Assembly (NCBI GenBank): GCA_028641055.1 | Contig: CM054059.1 | Location: 50,229,682 to 50,293,681, forward strand | Direction: 5' to 3' | Origin: Alopecurus myosuroides | Taxonomy: Eukaryota; Streptophyta; Magnoliopsida; Poales; Poaceae | Length of the DNA: 64,000 nt | In this document: positions 45,484 through 56,243 of the stretch, one piece after another | How positions within the stretch are numbered: the stretch's first letter is position 1 | How the letters are laid out: each line of letters starts with the position of its first letter | Position numbers and translations under genes: made by a program | Notes under the pieces: generated by a model | Told to the model about the DNA's origin: nothing | Seen by the model: the letters and a program-made list of their open reading frames with translations, nothing else | Database searches by the model: none

Positions 45484-45807
45484 GAGGTAGTTGAGCTAGA
45501 AATTCCAACCGACCCTCTGGTCGAGATGCTAAATTTATTTGAGAAAGAAAATAATGATTTGAAAGAAAAATTGAAAAGAAGTGAAGATCTTCGTCTGCAG
45601 TGCCTAGAAGAGAAGATGAAATTGGACTTAAAGCTTGCCGACGTCGTCAATGATCACAAGATCAAGATGGATGCAATGCGCTTGAAGATTAAAAATATTA
45701 GAAAATATGCCATTAATCAAGAGCCTTGGTATCATTATGCTGTAGGTTCAGTAGTTATCTTAGTTGCGATTTTCAATGTATTTTTCGTTGGTTTTAATTT
45801 TTTTTAG
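45484..45807 (+). CDS. CACTA accessory protein exon: coiled coil plus membrane helix
   Basis: An exon following a TAG acceptor (EVVELEIPTDPLVEM...) codes a Lys/Glu-rich coiled coil (EKENNDLKEKLKRSEDLRLQ) and a C-terminal hydrophobic segment (VGSVVILVAIFNVFFVGF), then a stop. Upstream exons probably lie near 45180-45230 and 45350-45410, each next to GT/AG-like borders, but I could not fix them. It sits between the left CACTA end and the transposase, where autonomous CACTA elements carry a second gene. The exon is intact; whether the gene is complete is unclear. A membrane helix is odd for a transposition protein. Confidence 0.55.
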   Translation, partial: EVVELEIPTDPLVEMLNLFEKENNDLKEKLKRSEDLRLQCLEEKMKLDLKLADVVNDHKIKMDAMRLKIKNIRKYAINQEPWYHYAVGSVVILVAIFNVFFVGFNFF

Positions 45808-45973
45808 ATAGTTGTATGTTAGTTTGAGTGTATGTTTTATGAGAACTATGTATTACATTTGGTCAGTACTCCACCTTACTTTTAATCTGATGGACCTGTA
45901 TATTAATTAATCTGGTCACTCATCTATGATGTAATAGTGTAATGAATGATTCTTAATACACTTATATAATGTA

Positions 45974-48900
45974 GATGAACCGACAATGGATGTAAGGTGA
46001 TCGACGTTCTTCCGAGTTTCTTAATGGCATGCATAGTTTTCTCCACGTGGCTGAGGCGAGCAAGCGGTCGAATGGTTTCATGTATTGTCCATGTAGTGCA
46101 TGTAAGAATATGAAGGATTACTCTAACTCAAGAACTATTCACTTCCACCTGTTTGAGAACGGTTTCATGTCCGGCTATAATTGTTGGACGAAGCACGGAG
46201 AAAGAGGGGTTATAATGGAAGACAACGAAGAAGAAGAGGATAATGAAAACTATGCTATGTACACTGAACACAGTGATAGGACAATGGGGGAGACGAAGAT
46301 GAAGAAGAGCTCATTTTTTATGGGCCCGATGACGATTTAGGTCGTGCCATTCGTGATGCGAAGATTAACTACTGAAGTGAAAACGAGAAGTTGAAGTTGG
46401 AGAGAATGTTAGAGGATCACAACAAATTGTTGTACCTAAATTGCGAAGATGACCAGAAAAGGCTATGTACCACACTAGAATTGCTGCAATGGAAGGCCGG
46501 TAATACTAGACTTACGGATGTCATGCTTACGGATGAAACATACGGACGTACGTGTCCACGTCCAATTAGTTCGCTCCCTCTCACGACCCACCTTGATTTT
46601 CACCGGGGGGAACCCACTGATATTCTCCCTGACACAACCTCCTAATCCGTAAGATTTTTCCGTAACTTATTTCTGTAGGTGTAGCATTACTCATGGAAGG
46701 CAGAGAATGGTACTTCTCACAAGGGTTTTGAAAAGTTGCTGAAAATAATAAACAAGATGCTTCCAGAGGAGAATGTATTTCCCTCTAGTACTTACGAAGC
46801 AAAGAAGGTTGTCTGACCTCTAGAATTAGAGGTGCAGAAGATACATGCATGCATCAATGACTGCATCCTCTACCGTTGTGAGAAGTACGAGAATTTGAAT
46901 GCATGCCCGGTATGTGGTGCATTGCGGTATAAGATCAGACAAGATGTCCCTGGTGATGTTGAGGGCGAGCCGCGACCCAAGAAGAGGGTTCCTACCAAGG
47001 TGATGTGGTATGCTCCTATAATACCATGGTTGAAACGTTTATTTCAAAATAAAGAGCATGCCAAGTTGTTGCTATGGCACAAAGAAGACCGTAAGAAAGA
47101 CGTGATGCTGAGACACCCCATTGACGGGTCGCAGTGGAGAAAAATGGACAGAGAGTTCAAGACATTTGCAGATGACGCGAGGAACTTAAGATTTGGTCTA
47201 AGTACAAATGGCTTTAATCCTTTCGGGGAGCAGAGCTCCAGTCATAGCACCTGGCCGGTGACTCTATCTATCTACAACCTCCCTCCTTGGTTGTGCATGA
47301 AACGGAATTTCATTGTGATGCCAGTGCTCATCCAAGGCCCGAGGCAACCCAGCAACGATATTGATGTGTACCTGAGGCCATTGGTTGAAGAACTTTTACA
47401 GTTGTGGCGTGAAGAAGGTGTACATGTGTGGGATGAGAACGAACAAAAGTAATTTAACCTACGAGGGTTGTTGTTTGTAACCATCAATGATTAGCCTGCT
47501 CTCAATCAAACAAGGGATACAATGCATGCACACACTGTTTAGGTGATACTGATAGTATTCATTTGGGAAATAAGAATGTGTACCTAGGGCGTCGTCAATT
47601 TCTTTCACAACAGCATCGCGTAAGAAAGATAGGAGGCAAGCATTTCAGAGGTGAGGCAGATAACCGGACAAAACCTACCCGCCCTACTGGGGATGTTATA
47701 TATGATATGGTCAAGGATTTAAAGTGATCTTTGGAAAGGGTCCTGGCGGACAATCTGTTCCTAATGACAGTGCCGGACATGTACCCATGTGGAAGAAGAT
47801 GTCTATATTTTGGGAGCTACCCTATTGGAAAATCCTAGAGGTTCACTCTTCAATCGACGTGATGCATGTGACGAAAAATCTTTGCGTGAACCTGCTAAAC
47901 TTCTTGGGCGCGTATGGGAAGAAAAAAATACACCGTATGCACAACAGGACCAGCAACGTATGCACGAATGAGACAACCTGAATCCAGAGAAATATCCAGG
48001 TCCTTCCAGCTACAGGTCCTTCCAGCTACGCTCTTACCAAAGAAGAGAAGGAGATATTTTTTGAAGTCCTGAGCAGCATCAATGTCCCGTCTAGCTTCTC
48101 GTCGAATATAAAGGGAATTATAAACATGACAGAGAAAAAGTTTCAAAACCTAAAGTCTCATGACTGCCACATCATTATGACACAATTACTTCCGGTTGCA
48201 TTGCGGGGGGCTTCTGCCAGAAAATGTTCGAGTACCCATTGTGAAGCTATGTGCATTCCTCAATGCAATTTCTCAGAAGGTGATCAATCCACTAACTCTA
48301 TCAAATTTACAAAAGGATGTGGTGTAATGTCTTGTCAGCTTCGAGTTGGTGTTTCCACCATCGTTCTTCAATATTATGACGCACCTGATAGTTCACCTAG
48401 TCGAAGAGATTCATGTTCTCGGTCTTGTATTTCTACACAACATGTTCCCCTTTGAGAGATTCATGGGAGTCTTGAATAAATACGTTCATAACCGTGATAG
48501 GCCAGAAGGAAGCATCTCCAAGGGCTATGGAACAGAGGAGGTCATTGAGTTTTGTGTTGACTTTATTCCTGACCTTAAGCCGATCGGTGTTCCTGAATCT
48601 CACTATGAGGGGAGACTGCGTGGAAAAGGCACACTAGGAAAGAGAGCAAAAATAAGTATGGACGGACATTCTTTCACTAAATCACACTACACAGTCCTAC
48701 ATAATTCCATCTTGGTGGCTCCGTATATAGTGGAACACAAGAATATTTTGCGCTCAAAATACCCGAAGCAAGGTGAAGATTGGATTGATGGAGAACACCA
48801 GAAGACTTTCGGCGGTTGGTTACAAACACATCTCATTAATGACACCACTGTTGAAGAACAACTATACTTGTTGGCCAAGCAACCATCTTTTCGTATATCG

Positions 48901-49486
48901 ACTTTTCAAGGGTACGAGATAAATGGGAATACATTTTACGCGATCGCCCAAGATCAAAAGAGCACCAACCAAAACAGTGGTGTCCGCTTTGATGCAGCCG
49001 ACGACAATGGGAAGAAGGTCACATATTATGGGTACATAGAGGAGATATGAGAACTTGACTATGGACCTACTTTTAAGATCCCTTTGTTCCAGTGCAAATG
49101 GTTAAACCGGAAAGACGGGGTACAGGTAGACCCACAGTACGGACTGACTACAGTGGATCTAAAGAATCTAGGATACGAGACCGAACCATTCGTGCTAGCC
49201 AGTGAAGTGGCTCAGGTTTTCTATGTGAAGGACATGTCTACCAAATAAAAAAAAGGCAAGAGGAGACATCATATGATGAGCCAAAGTGCCACATAGTTCT
49301 TTCAGGAAAAAGAAACATTGTGGGAGTGGAGGACAAGACAGACATGTCAGAAGATTATAATTAGTTTGAGTACATTGCACCCTCAAGGTTAAAACTGACC
49401 CAAGCATCGTTTTAAATAACGAAGATTGTCCATGGTTGCATCGCAATCAGAAGAAAGCGAAACACACGAAGAAAACTCTGAAGACT
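45974..49486 (+). pseudogene. CACTA TNP2-type transposase
   Basis: Starts MNRQWM, then a stop, and the transposase-associated zinc-finger-like part FMYCPCSACKNMKDYSNSR (about 46080-46140). The core follows: CPVCGALRYKIRQD (46900), the block WPVTLSIYNLPPWLCMKRNF (47250-47310), PVLIQGPRQPSNDIDVYLRP, MWKKMSIFWELPYWK (47790), FQNLKSHDCHIIMTQ (48140), and a DUF4218/DUF4216-like C-terminus (YGTEEVIEFCVDFIPDLKPI; NTFYAIAQDQKSTNQ). At least six stops or shifts separate these blocks. It is more complete than the fragment at 1-1843 and retains all major blocks. Confidence 0.92.
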
Positions 49487-49569
49487 AGATAGGGATGATG
49501 TTCTTGGTGATGTGTAATAATAAACTTGGAATACGACAGTTGTGTTGAAAACGTGTTCACAAAAAAGAA

Positions 49570-49915
49570 GTTGTATCTAACCTTTTATGCCGGAGATAGA
49601 ACAAAACAATCGGTATCGCCAGCATACAGCCCGACCGTGGCTCATGAGTGCATATATGCGTATCAAATGCACGGTCGGACGTATGCTGGCGAATCCGGAT
49701 GATTTTTTATATTCACAGTCGATGAACTAAACGATGTATCACACCTTTTGTCAAACCTTTTATGCCGGGGTAGAACAAAACAATCGATATCACCAGCATA
49801 CAGCCCCACCGTGTCTCCTAAGTGCATATATGCATATCAAATGCACGGTAGGACGTATGCTGACGAATCTGGATGATTTGTATTCGGTCGATGAACTGAA
49901 TGATGTATGCAGGGA
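49570..49915. repeat. tandem pair of about 178-bp units, each with a long hairpin
   Basis: The unit AACCTTTTATGCCGG...CGATGAACT occurs at 49580 and 49757. Each contains an inverted repeat: 49618-49691 (arms CGCCAGCATAC...CGACCGTG, one bulge, loop about 30 bases with GCATATATGC) and 49791-49865 (same, more mismatches). Confidence 0.75.
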
Positions 49916-50014
49916 ATCCGAGAGGTGGGCTATATATAGGGTCTTCTGGCTCACAAAGTGTTGTGCTAGGGTTTCGATCGATCCAACTGTTAAAGCGCTC
50001 GATAGAAGCACACC

Positions 50015-50200
50015 CCTGATTCAACGACTCACAAGAGGTACAAAGAAACACACTATCCGTATGCATCTTCCTGATTGGTGGGATTCAGACGCTCGAGAAC
50101 TACCACTGATCCAACGGCTCACAAGAGCTACAAAGAAACACACCTCCAGACCCAGCGACTCACAAGAGCTAGAAAGAAACACACGATCCGTGTGATTCTT
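50015..50200. repeat. short minisatellite
   Basis: Three copies of CRACKSCTCACAAGAG followed by a few bases and AAAGAAACACAC, spaced 57-75 bases; two copies of TCTTCCTGATTGG. Confidence 0.6.
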
Positions 50201-50213
50201 CCTGATTGGTTGA

Positions 50214-51640
50214 CAAAGTGTTCACAAAAAAGAGTTATCTCCTCCTAACATGGCATAGTTTATTATAATGAGCCCATATTAAACACAAACATGCATCTTG
50301 AAAGCACGGACAACGTTGACGAAGGAAAAAAATAACTGAATAAAAAATCATTTTCCATTTTCGGAGTGTCAGAAATGGTTTTTTGTGAATGACCTACCAC
50401 AAACATGTTGCAAAACTTGGGGGCTTAATTTTTTGAACATGCTAGGACATGTGATATACCCAAATAAACAATTTGTTTTCTAAGAAAATATTTTCATCAC
50501 TCTTTTGAAAATCACAAGTTTCTGCCGATTCAGTTGGAAACGGAACAAATTTGACCTATAGGTGCCTCGTAATTTGCTCATAAATTTTGGCAAAAATCAT
50601 TTTTAGGTACTCGACTACCTATTTCAATAGAGATTCACAATGAGTTGCTCAATATAAAACCCCTAGCTAAAAACAGTCATGTCCGCCGTCTTGACTTTCT
50701 CCAAAAACGGGCTGAGAAAATTCCAGAGAATTCAAAAAAAAAAACTAAATAACGCGAGACCTTCTCCTTGTGTCATTACATATGTCCTAGTATCCACCAA
50801 AAATAGTAAACTTAGAATACTACAGTTCTGTTGAAAAAGTGTTCACAAAAAAGAGTTATCTCCTCCTAAAATTATAGGGTATCGGTTGAAATGACGGGTG
50901 TTAAATACATGGCATAGTTTGTTATAATGAGCCCATATTGCACACAAACATGCATCTTGGAAGCACGACAATGTTGACGAAGGATTTTTTTTAACTGAAT
51001 AAAAAAACCATTTTCCATTTTCGGAGTGTCAAAAATGTTTTTTTTTTGTCAAGGAACAACCACAAACATGTTGCAAAACTTGGGGGCTTAATTTTTTTTA
51101 ACATGCTAGGACATGTGATATACCCAAATAAACAATTTGTTTTCTAAGAAAAGATTTCCATCCACCTCTTTTGAAAATCACAAGTTTTAACCGATTCAGC
51201 TGGAAACGGGACAAATTTGAACTACAAGTGGCTCGTAATTTGCTCATAAATTTTGGAAAAAATAATTTTTCGGTACTCAACTACGTATTTCAATAGAGAT
51301 CCATAATGAGTTGTTGAATATACAACCACTAGCTAAGAACGGTCATGCCCGTCGTCTTGACTTTCTCCTAAAACGGGCTGAGAAAATTCCAGAAAATTCA
51401 AAAAAAACCTAAATAACGTGAGACCTTCGCCTGGTGTCATTACATATGTCCTAGTATCCACCAAAAATAGTAAACTTGGAATACGACGGTTCTGTTGGAA
51501 AAGTATTCACAAAAAAGAGCTATCTCCTCCTAACATTCTAGAGTTTCGGTTGAAATGACGGGTGTTATGGACAAATACATGGCATAGTTTGTTATAGTGA
51601 GCCCATATTGCACACAAACATGCATCTTGGAAGCACGGAG
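50214..51640. repeat. three direct repeats of about 0.65 kb
   Basis: Units start with GTRTTCACAAAAAAGAG at about 50218, 50840 and 51505. Each continues through GGCATAGTTT, CAAACATGCATCTTG and, in the first two, CATTTTCCATTTTCGGAGTG. The third is cut at GCATCTTGGAAGCACGG by the AP2 segment. No coding capacity. Confidence 0.8.
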
Positions 51641-51717
51641 TTGTGCCACGTGGCGCGGGAGTTGTGCCGCATGTCCGCGTGGTGCGGAAGTTGTGCTGCG
51701 TGGCTGCGAGCGCGCAG

Positions 51718-51725
51718 TATAAAAT
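51718..51725 (+). promoter_or_regulatory. TATA box of the AP2-domain gene
   Basis: TATAAAAT, 88 bases upstream of the ATG at 51806, whose context GCCGCCACCATG is strong. Confidence 0.75.
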
Positions 51726-51805
51726 GTCGCGCCTCGAGCGTCTTATCCTCTCCACGCGTCCACTCCTCTCCCTCTCTCCTCTCCAAGCACCATCGCGCCG
51801 CCACC

Positions 51806-52389
51806 ATGTCTCCGAGGAGGAACAACACCACATGCTTCCGCGGCGTCCGAGCGCGGCCAAACGGAATGTTCACCGCCGAGATCCGCTACGGGGAAGACCG
51901 CATTCCCCACGGCTCCTTTGCGACGGCGGCGGAGGCCGCCCGCCTCTGGGACGCGGCGTCCTGGTGCCTCAACCGCCCACGGTCGCTGATGAATTTCAAC
52001 TACTGCCACACCCTCTGGGAAGCGGAGGCCAGGGCGCTGACGCCACGGATCGTCACCGCCGCCGACCACCTCCGCCTTCGCGCGTTTCAAGGCCTACTCG
52101 ACGCCAGGGACGAGCGCGTCGTCCGCGAGTATTACCGAAACAATCCGGGGGAGGAGAGCGCCGACGAGGACCTCTGGCAGACCCGCGCAGCTGAGCGGGC
52201 GGAGCGCCGCCTCGAACGCCACCTCGCGTTAGAGGCTGCCGGGAGGCGAGGACGAAGTCGTTGCAAGAGCTCCGCCGGGCCGACCACGCCGGCGAAGTCT
52301 GGGCCTCCGATGATCCGAGGCGGGAGCCTATCTCGGACACGATATCGTGCACCTCCGACGAGTTCGCCGACGACGATGACAAGGAGTAG
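51806..52389 (+). pseudogene. AP2/ERF-domain protein (copy 2), frameshifted C-terminus
   Basis: ATG at 51806 gives MSPRRNNTTCFRGV, then the AP2 domain: RARPNGMFTAEIRYGEDRIP, GSFATAAEAARLWDAAS, LNRPRSLMNF. A helical region with YYRNNPGEESADEDLWQTRA and a basic helix follow. Near 52236 the frame differs from copy 1 by what looks like a one-base loss. The shared C-terminus (EVWASDDPRRE...SCTSDEFADDDDKE, stop at 52387) is in another frame. In the unshifted frame reading continues to 52732 with unrelated residues. It is better kept than copy 1: promoter, start and DNA-binding domain are intact. The DNA-binding face lacks the usual W of WVAEIR. Confidence 0.75.
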
Positions 52390-52436
52390 GTCACCGACGA
52401 GTTCCCCGTCGACGACGACGATGAGTAGTGTTCGTC

Positions 52437-52535
52437 TGTTTTCTGTTTTTAATAAAAGAATTTGTATTCCGGCGATCTACGGCGCGCTAGCGCGTCTATT
52501 TTCTGTTTTTAATAAAAGAATTTGTAGCACCCTAT
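52437..52535. repeat. duplicated poly(A)-signal region
   Basis: GTCTRTTTTCTGTTTTTAAT followed by AAAAGAATTTGTA occurs twice, 66 bases apart, each with an AATAAA signal (near 52449 and 52515). Confidence 0.8.
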
Positions 52536-52835
52536 TTCTTTTTTATAGAGCTTCTGTATTTGTTGTCGCACCACGCTCGCGACCGAAAACTCCCCAACGC
52601 GCTCCAAACTGCGGTTTCCAGCCCTATTTTGGACTTAATTATAGTTTGTACTATCTATTTAAATCCACTTTGAAATTTATAAATTTGAAAATGTTACTAA
52701 ACATCACAAAATTATTAGTTGATAGCCTTTAATTTTACAAAATTTTAAAAATTGGTTTCATATCATTTGGACTTTATAGTTTTTTAATAAAACAGGAAAA
52801 GAAAAAGAGAGGAAAAGAAAAAAAAAATAGGATAT

Positions 52836-54459
52836 ACACCTTTAGTACCGGTTGGTGGTACCAACCGGTACTAAAGGCCTACCGTTCACGCGCATTTGGG
52901 GTGGGCCCGGGGGAAACCTTTGGTATCGGGGTGGTACCAATGGGTACTAATACGACCCTTTAGTACCGGTTTGTGCCACCAACCGGCACCAATACCCCCC
53001 CCCCCTTTAGTACCGATTGGTGGCACAAACCGGTACTAAAGGGTTGAAACACGCGGGGGACTTAAGCGTTTTTCCCCAAAATTTCGCCAAGTCCCGCAGA
53101 AGAAACCAACGCGCCTCCGGGCTCCATCGACGATGACGACGAAGTGATGCCGACCGTCCCCATGCGCCCCTGCATTGCCTCCGACCACTGTGCGTCGCCG
53201 CCTCCGTGCTCGTTGCCGTGCGCTGCCTCTCCCTCTCGCCTCCCCATGCCGTGGTCGCCCCGGCCGCGCCGCCTCTCCCCGCGCCGTCGTCTCCTCGTCG
53301 CCGCCCCGCGCCATCGCCCTCCACTGTTTTTCCATCGCCCCACCACCGCGCCACCAGCCACCGTACCGCGCCCCACCACCGTGCCACCATTACCGCGCCT
53401 CACCAACCGCGCCACCACCACCGCCTCCCCCTGCCTGCGCCACCACCGCCCTCCCCTGCGCCTCCCCGTGCGTACGGGACGGAGGCAGAGAAGAGCACTC
53501 TACTCTGAGTGTCCTTTTTTCCTATGGTAAAATAGATTTAGAAATTAGAATTTTTAGTAATTATAATTAGAACTTTTAGATAGTACAATTATAATTAGAA
53601 TTTTTAGTACTTAGAATAGATAGTACAATTATAAAATAAATAGTACAATTAGAATTAGAATTAGAATTTTTAAATAGTACAATTATAATTATAATTAGAA
53701 TTAGAATTAGAATTTTAGTACTTAGAATAGAGAGTACAATTATAAAATATAGTACAATTAGAATTAGAATTAGCACTTGTTAAATTTAGCACTTAGTGAT
53801 TTTTAGAATTAGAATTAGGACTTGTAGAATTAGAATTACAATTATACTTTGTGATTTTTATTGTATTTAGAAATATATTTTTTAGTACTTACAATATTTA
53901 GCACTTACAATATTTAGTTTTTAAATTTAGTTGATAATATCAAATATTGACTGCTATTTAAATTTAGTTGTTATATAAATTTAAATTTGATTCCTATTTA
54001 AATTTGATTCCTATTTAAATTTGATTACTATTAAATCGCAAATTATACTTACTGATTCTTATTGTACTTAGAAATATTAGTAGAATTATTCTTATTGTTT
54101 AAAATACTTAGTGATTAGAATTAGAATTACAATTTAGTGATTTTTGTAGTGACATTTAGCTATGGATCAGGACACCCCCCTGTTCTTCCGAAATGAGGAG
54201 GAAAAAAATTTGGCCCAACAACTGATATATAATAGTGCACGACCAGAAGCCGATAACGATGGCAATAACGATGGCGAAGACTTAACCACACAATTTCGAA
54301 CGACTCCGGTGAAGGACTTGAGTATGAAGAAAGAAGAGATGACAAATTTCCCTTAACAAACTCCGGCAAGGTGTATATTATGGCAATGATATATCAGTTG
54401 TCGAGACATCGTAGTAGAGTTCATAGACGGGGGTGCCATGACGGTAGATTCTTGGGGGC
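52836..54459. mobile_element. CACTA debris: subterminal repeats, AT-rich repeat and ORF start
   Basis: TTTAGTACCGGTTGGTGG and its complement repeat at 52840-53045. A Pro/Arg-rich GC-rich block follows (53100-53500), then an AT-rich array (53530-54150) of ATTAGAATT units. A 64-residue frame at 54162 (MDQDTPLFFRNEEEKNLAQQ...) is probably the first coding part of a CACTA gene, cut off by the insertion at 54460. No clear left terminus. Confidence 0.6.
53530..54150. repeat. AT-rich degenerate tandem repeat
   Basis: Many copies of AATTAGAATTAGAATTTTTAG and ACTTAGAATA; no coding function is likely. Confidence 0.8.
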
Positions 54460-54877
54460 CACTGGTAGAAAAAAGGCCTTCGGTATGCCAGCATCAGTCC
54501 CCAAGCGTCGCGCACCGTGACTAATGAGTCTTTAGTCCCGGGTCGGGAGGAGACCCGCGACAGAAGGTCAGACGTCGCGGGTTGGGAAGCGCGTTGCGGC
54601 GCGTGGAGGGAATTAATTCCGGTTGACCTGGCCGCCCGGGACTATTGGTCCTTTATTCCCCGTTCCCGTGGCCAACCGGGACCAATGGCCCTTTATTCCC
54701 CGTGCCCGTGGCAACCCGGGACTAAACATCAAGCTTCTCGCCTCCCCCGCGGCGGTTTTTATTTTGCGAGCGAGGCAGAAGGGCGCCATTCCAACTGCTC
54801 GCTCTCTGTTCTTCCTCTCGCTCTCTGTTCTTCCTCTCTCGCTCTCTGTTCTTTTCGATCCAAGCACACGCACGCAA

Positions 54878-55588
54878 ATGGCTGAAGTTTGGACGCAATA
54901 CGAAGGTCCCACACCATGCGGCAAGGATTTGGACGTGCTCTTCACCAACAGTTCCGCGAGGCTGCATGAAGCTCTGGGTCATTTGGTCGATCTCTATTTT
55001 GCAGCTCCCAAAGAACACCGGTTCTTTGGGCTCGATCTGGAGTACACGGCGAATCAGAAGGATGTTGCCGTCATCCAGATTGCGTTCAAGCAGTCGGTGT
55101 TGGTCTTCCAATGGTCAAGGTAGAAGCTATAGCACACGTACAATCTTGCATGCATCTTCGAGTTTTTTTGTTGCATGTGAAGAATACGTGTGTTGCAACA
55201 TATCTAACACATATCCTATTTTTGTTGTTACAGTAGTTCAAAGCATTGCCCGGACCTTGTTGATTTTCTTGTCAACTCGGGGTTTGACTTTTGCAGCGTT
55301 GACATCACGCAAGACCGTGTGAAGTTGATGCGCATCGGTATTATGATACCTGAAGATCACTACGTTGATCTTCAGAATCTTATCCAGTTGACCGGGCCAA
55401 AGACCGGGATGGCTGTCATGGCAAGCACCTTCATCCACCAGGGCTATCAAAGGATGAAGACTGATTTCCGCCGGGAGAATCACTTCTATTGGGAGGAGAC
55501 CCCATTGCGCTTGACGAACCTCAAGTATGCGGCCATAGATGCATATGTCGCGTACGAGTTGTTCCGCATCTACTCGGCGGGGCCATAG
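54878..55588 (+). CDS. DEDDy 3'-5' exonuclease-like protein, spliced (CACTA-borne copy 2)
   Basis: Exons 54878-55119 and 55234-55588, joined across a 114-base GT-AG intron in phase 2, give 198 residues. The intron sits at the same codon as in copy 1 (FQWS/S against FQWA/S). Catalytic residues: D53 and E55 in FFGLDLEYTANQKDVAVIQI, D108 in FCSVDITQDRVK, Y179 and D183 in LKYAAIDAYVAYEL. This is the complete DEDDy set of WRN-exonuclease-like plant proteins. The protein is an exonuclease domain alone, without helicase. Splicing is needed, since the intron starts with an in-frame TAG. The N-terminus (MAEVWTQYEG) differs from copy 1, while the core is well conserved. It is carried inside a CACTA element, so its role may be in host DNA repair mimicry, in transposition, or merely as cargo. 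Confidence 0.87.
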
Positions 55589-55659
55589 ATGATGTATGCG
55601 TTCGATATCTATGTGCATGCATGTAATGGGTATCTAATTAGTTGTATATATATGTAATG

Positions 55660-55775
55660 GATATCTTTTGTGATCGACTCTATATATATATGTTATGAAA
55701 TGTGATCGACTCTATGTTGTGTTATGTGTGATCGACTCTATGTTTGTGTGTTATGTGTGATCGACTCTATGCATG
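55660..55775. repeat. short tandem motif
   Basis: Four copies of TGTGATCGACTCTAT at spacings of about 24-33 bases. Confidence 0.8.
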
Positions 55776-55789
55776 TAATGAATATTGTT

Positions 55790-56080
55790 TGTATTATTGT
55801 TCTTTATTTTTGATATATTTTTTCATTTTAAGATTTTAAAATGAATTAGTATTATTTTTCTTCATTTTTGATATATTATTTGTATTTTTAAGATTTTAAA
55901 ATGAATTAGTATTATTGTTCTTAATTTTTGATATATTATTTGTATTTTAAGATTTTAAAATGAATTAGTATTATTGTTCTTCATTTTTGATATATTATTT
56001 GTATTTTTAAGATTTTAAAATGAATTAGTTCTATTTTCTCAATTTTTGGATATATTATTTGTATTTTTAGAAATAATACA
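55790..56080. repeat. AT-rich tandem repeat, about 60-bp unit
   Basis: Four to five copies of TTTTTGATATATTATTTGTA followed by TTTTAAGATTTTAAAATGAA. Confidence 0.85.
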
Positions 56081-56243
56081 AATTAAAAGTTAATGTTTAT
56101 TTATTTATTCAAAATTATTAATTACATCATTACTTTTGTTTATTAAAAGATTTATTTGAAATTCAAACAATAAAGAAATGTGGCTTCGACCAACATGTTA
56201 ATAAGATTGATATGATACTACTATCACATACATGCGTGAGAAA

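Larger units (their letters stand above)
44588..51640 (+). mobile_element. degraded autonomous-type CACTA element and following repeats
   Basis: Left terminus CACTGCTAGAAACAGGGCC at 44588 is followed by subterminal repeats TTTAGTACCGGTT/AACCGGTACTAAAG (44620-44850). It carries two CACTA genes on the plus strand. No right terminus was recognised, so the right limit is approximate: it may end near 49500 or extend through the repeats to 51640. Confidence 0.7.
54460..56243 (+). mobile_element. CACTA element carrying an exonuclease gene (copy 2), right end not seen
   Basis: Left terminus CACTGGTAGAAAAAAGGCC, then TTTAGTCCCGGG-type subterminal repeats (54530-54725), the same style as the element at 33577-36086. 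The exonuclease gene starts 418 bases inside. The 3' side runs into the Gypsy LTR at 56244, so the rest of the element presumably lies beyond the window, with the retroelement inserted into it. Confidence 0.75.
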
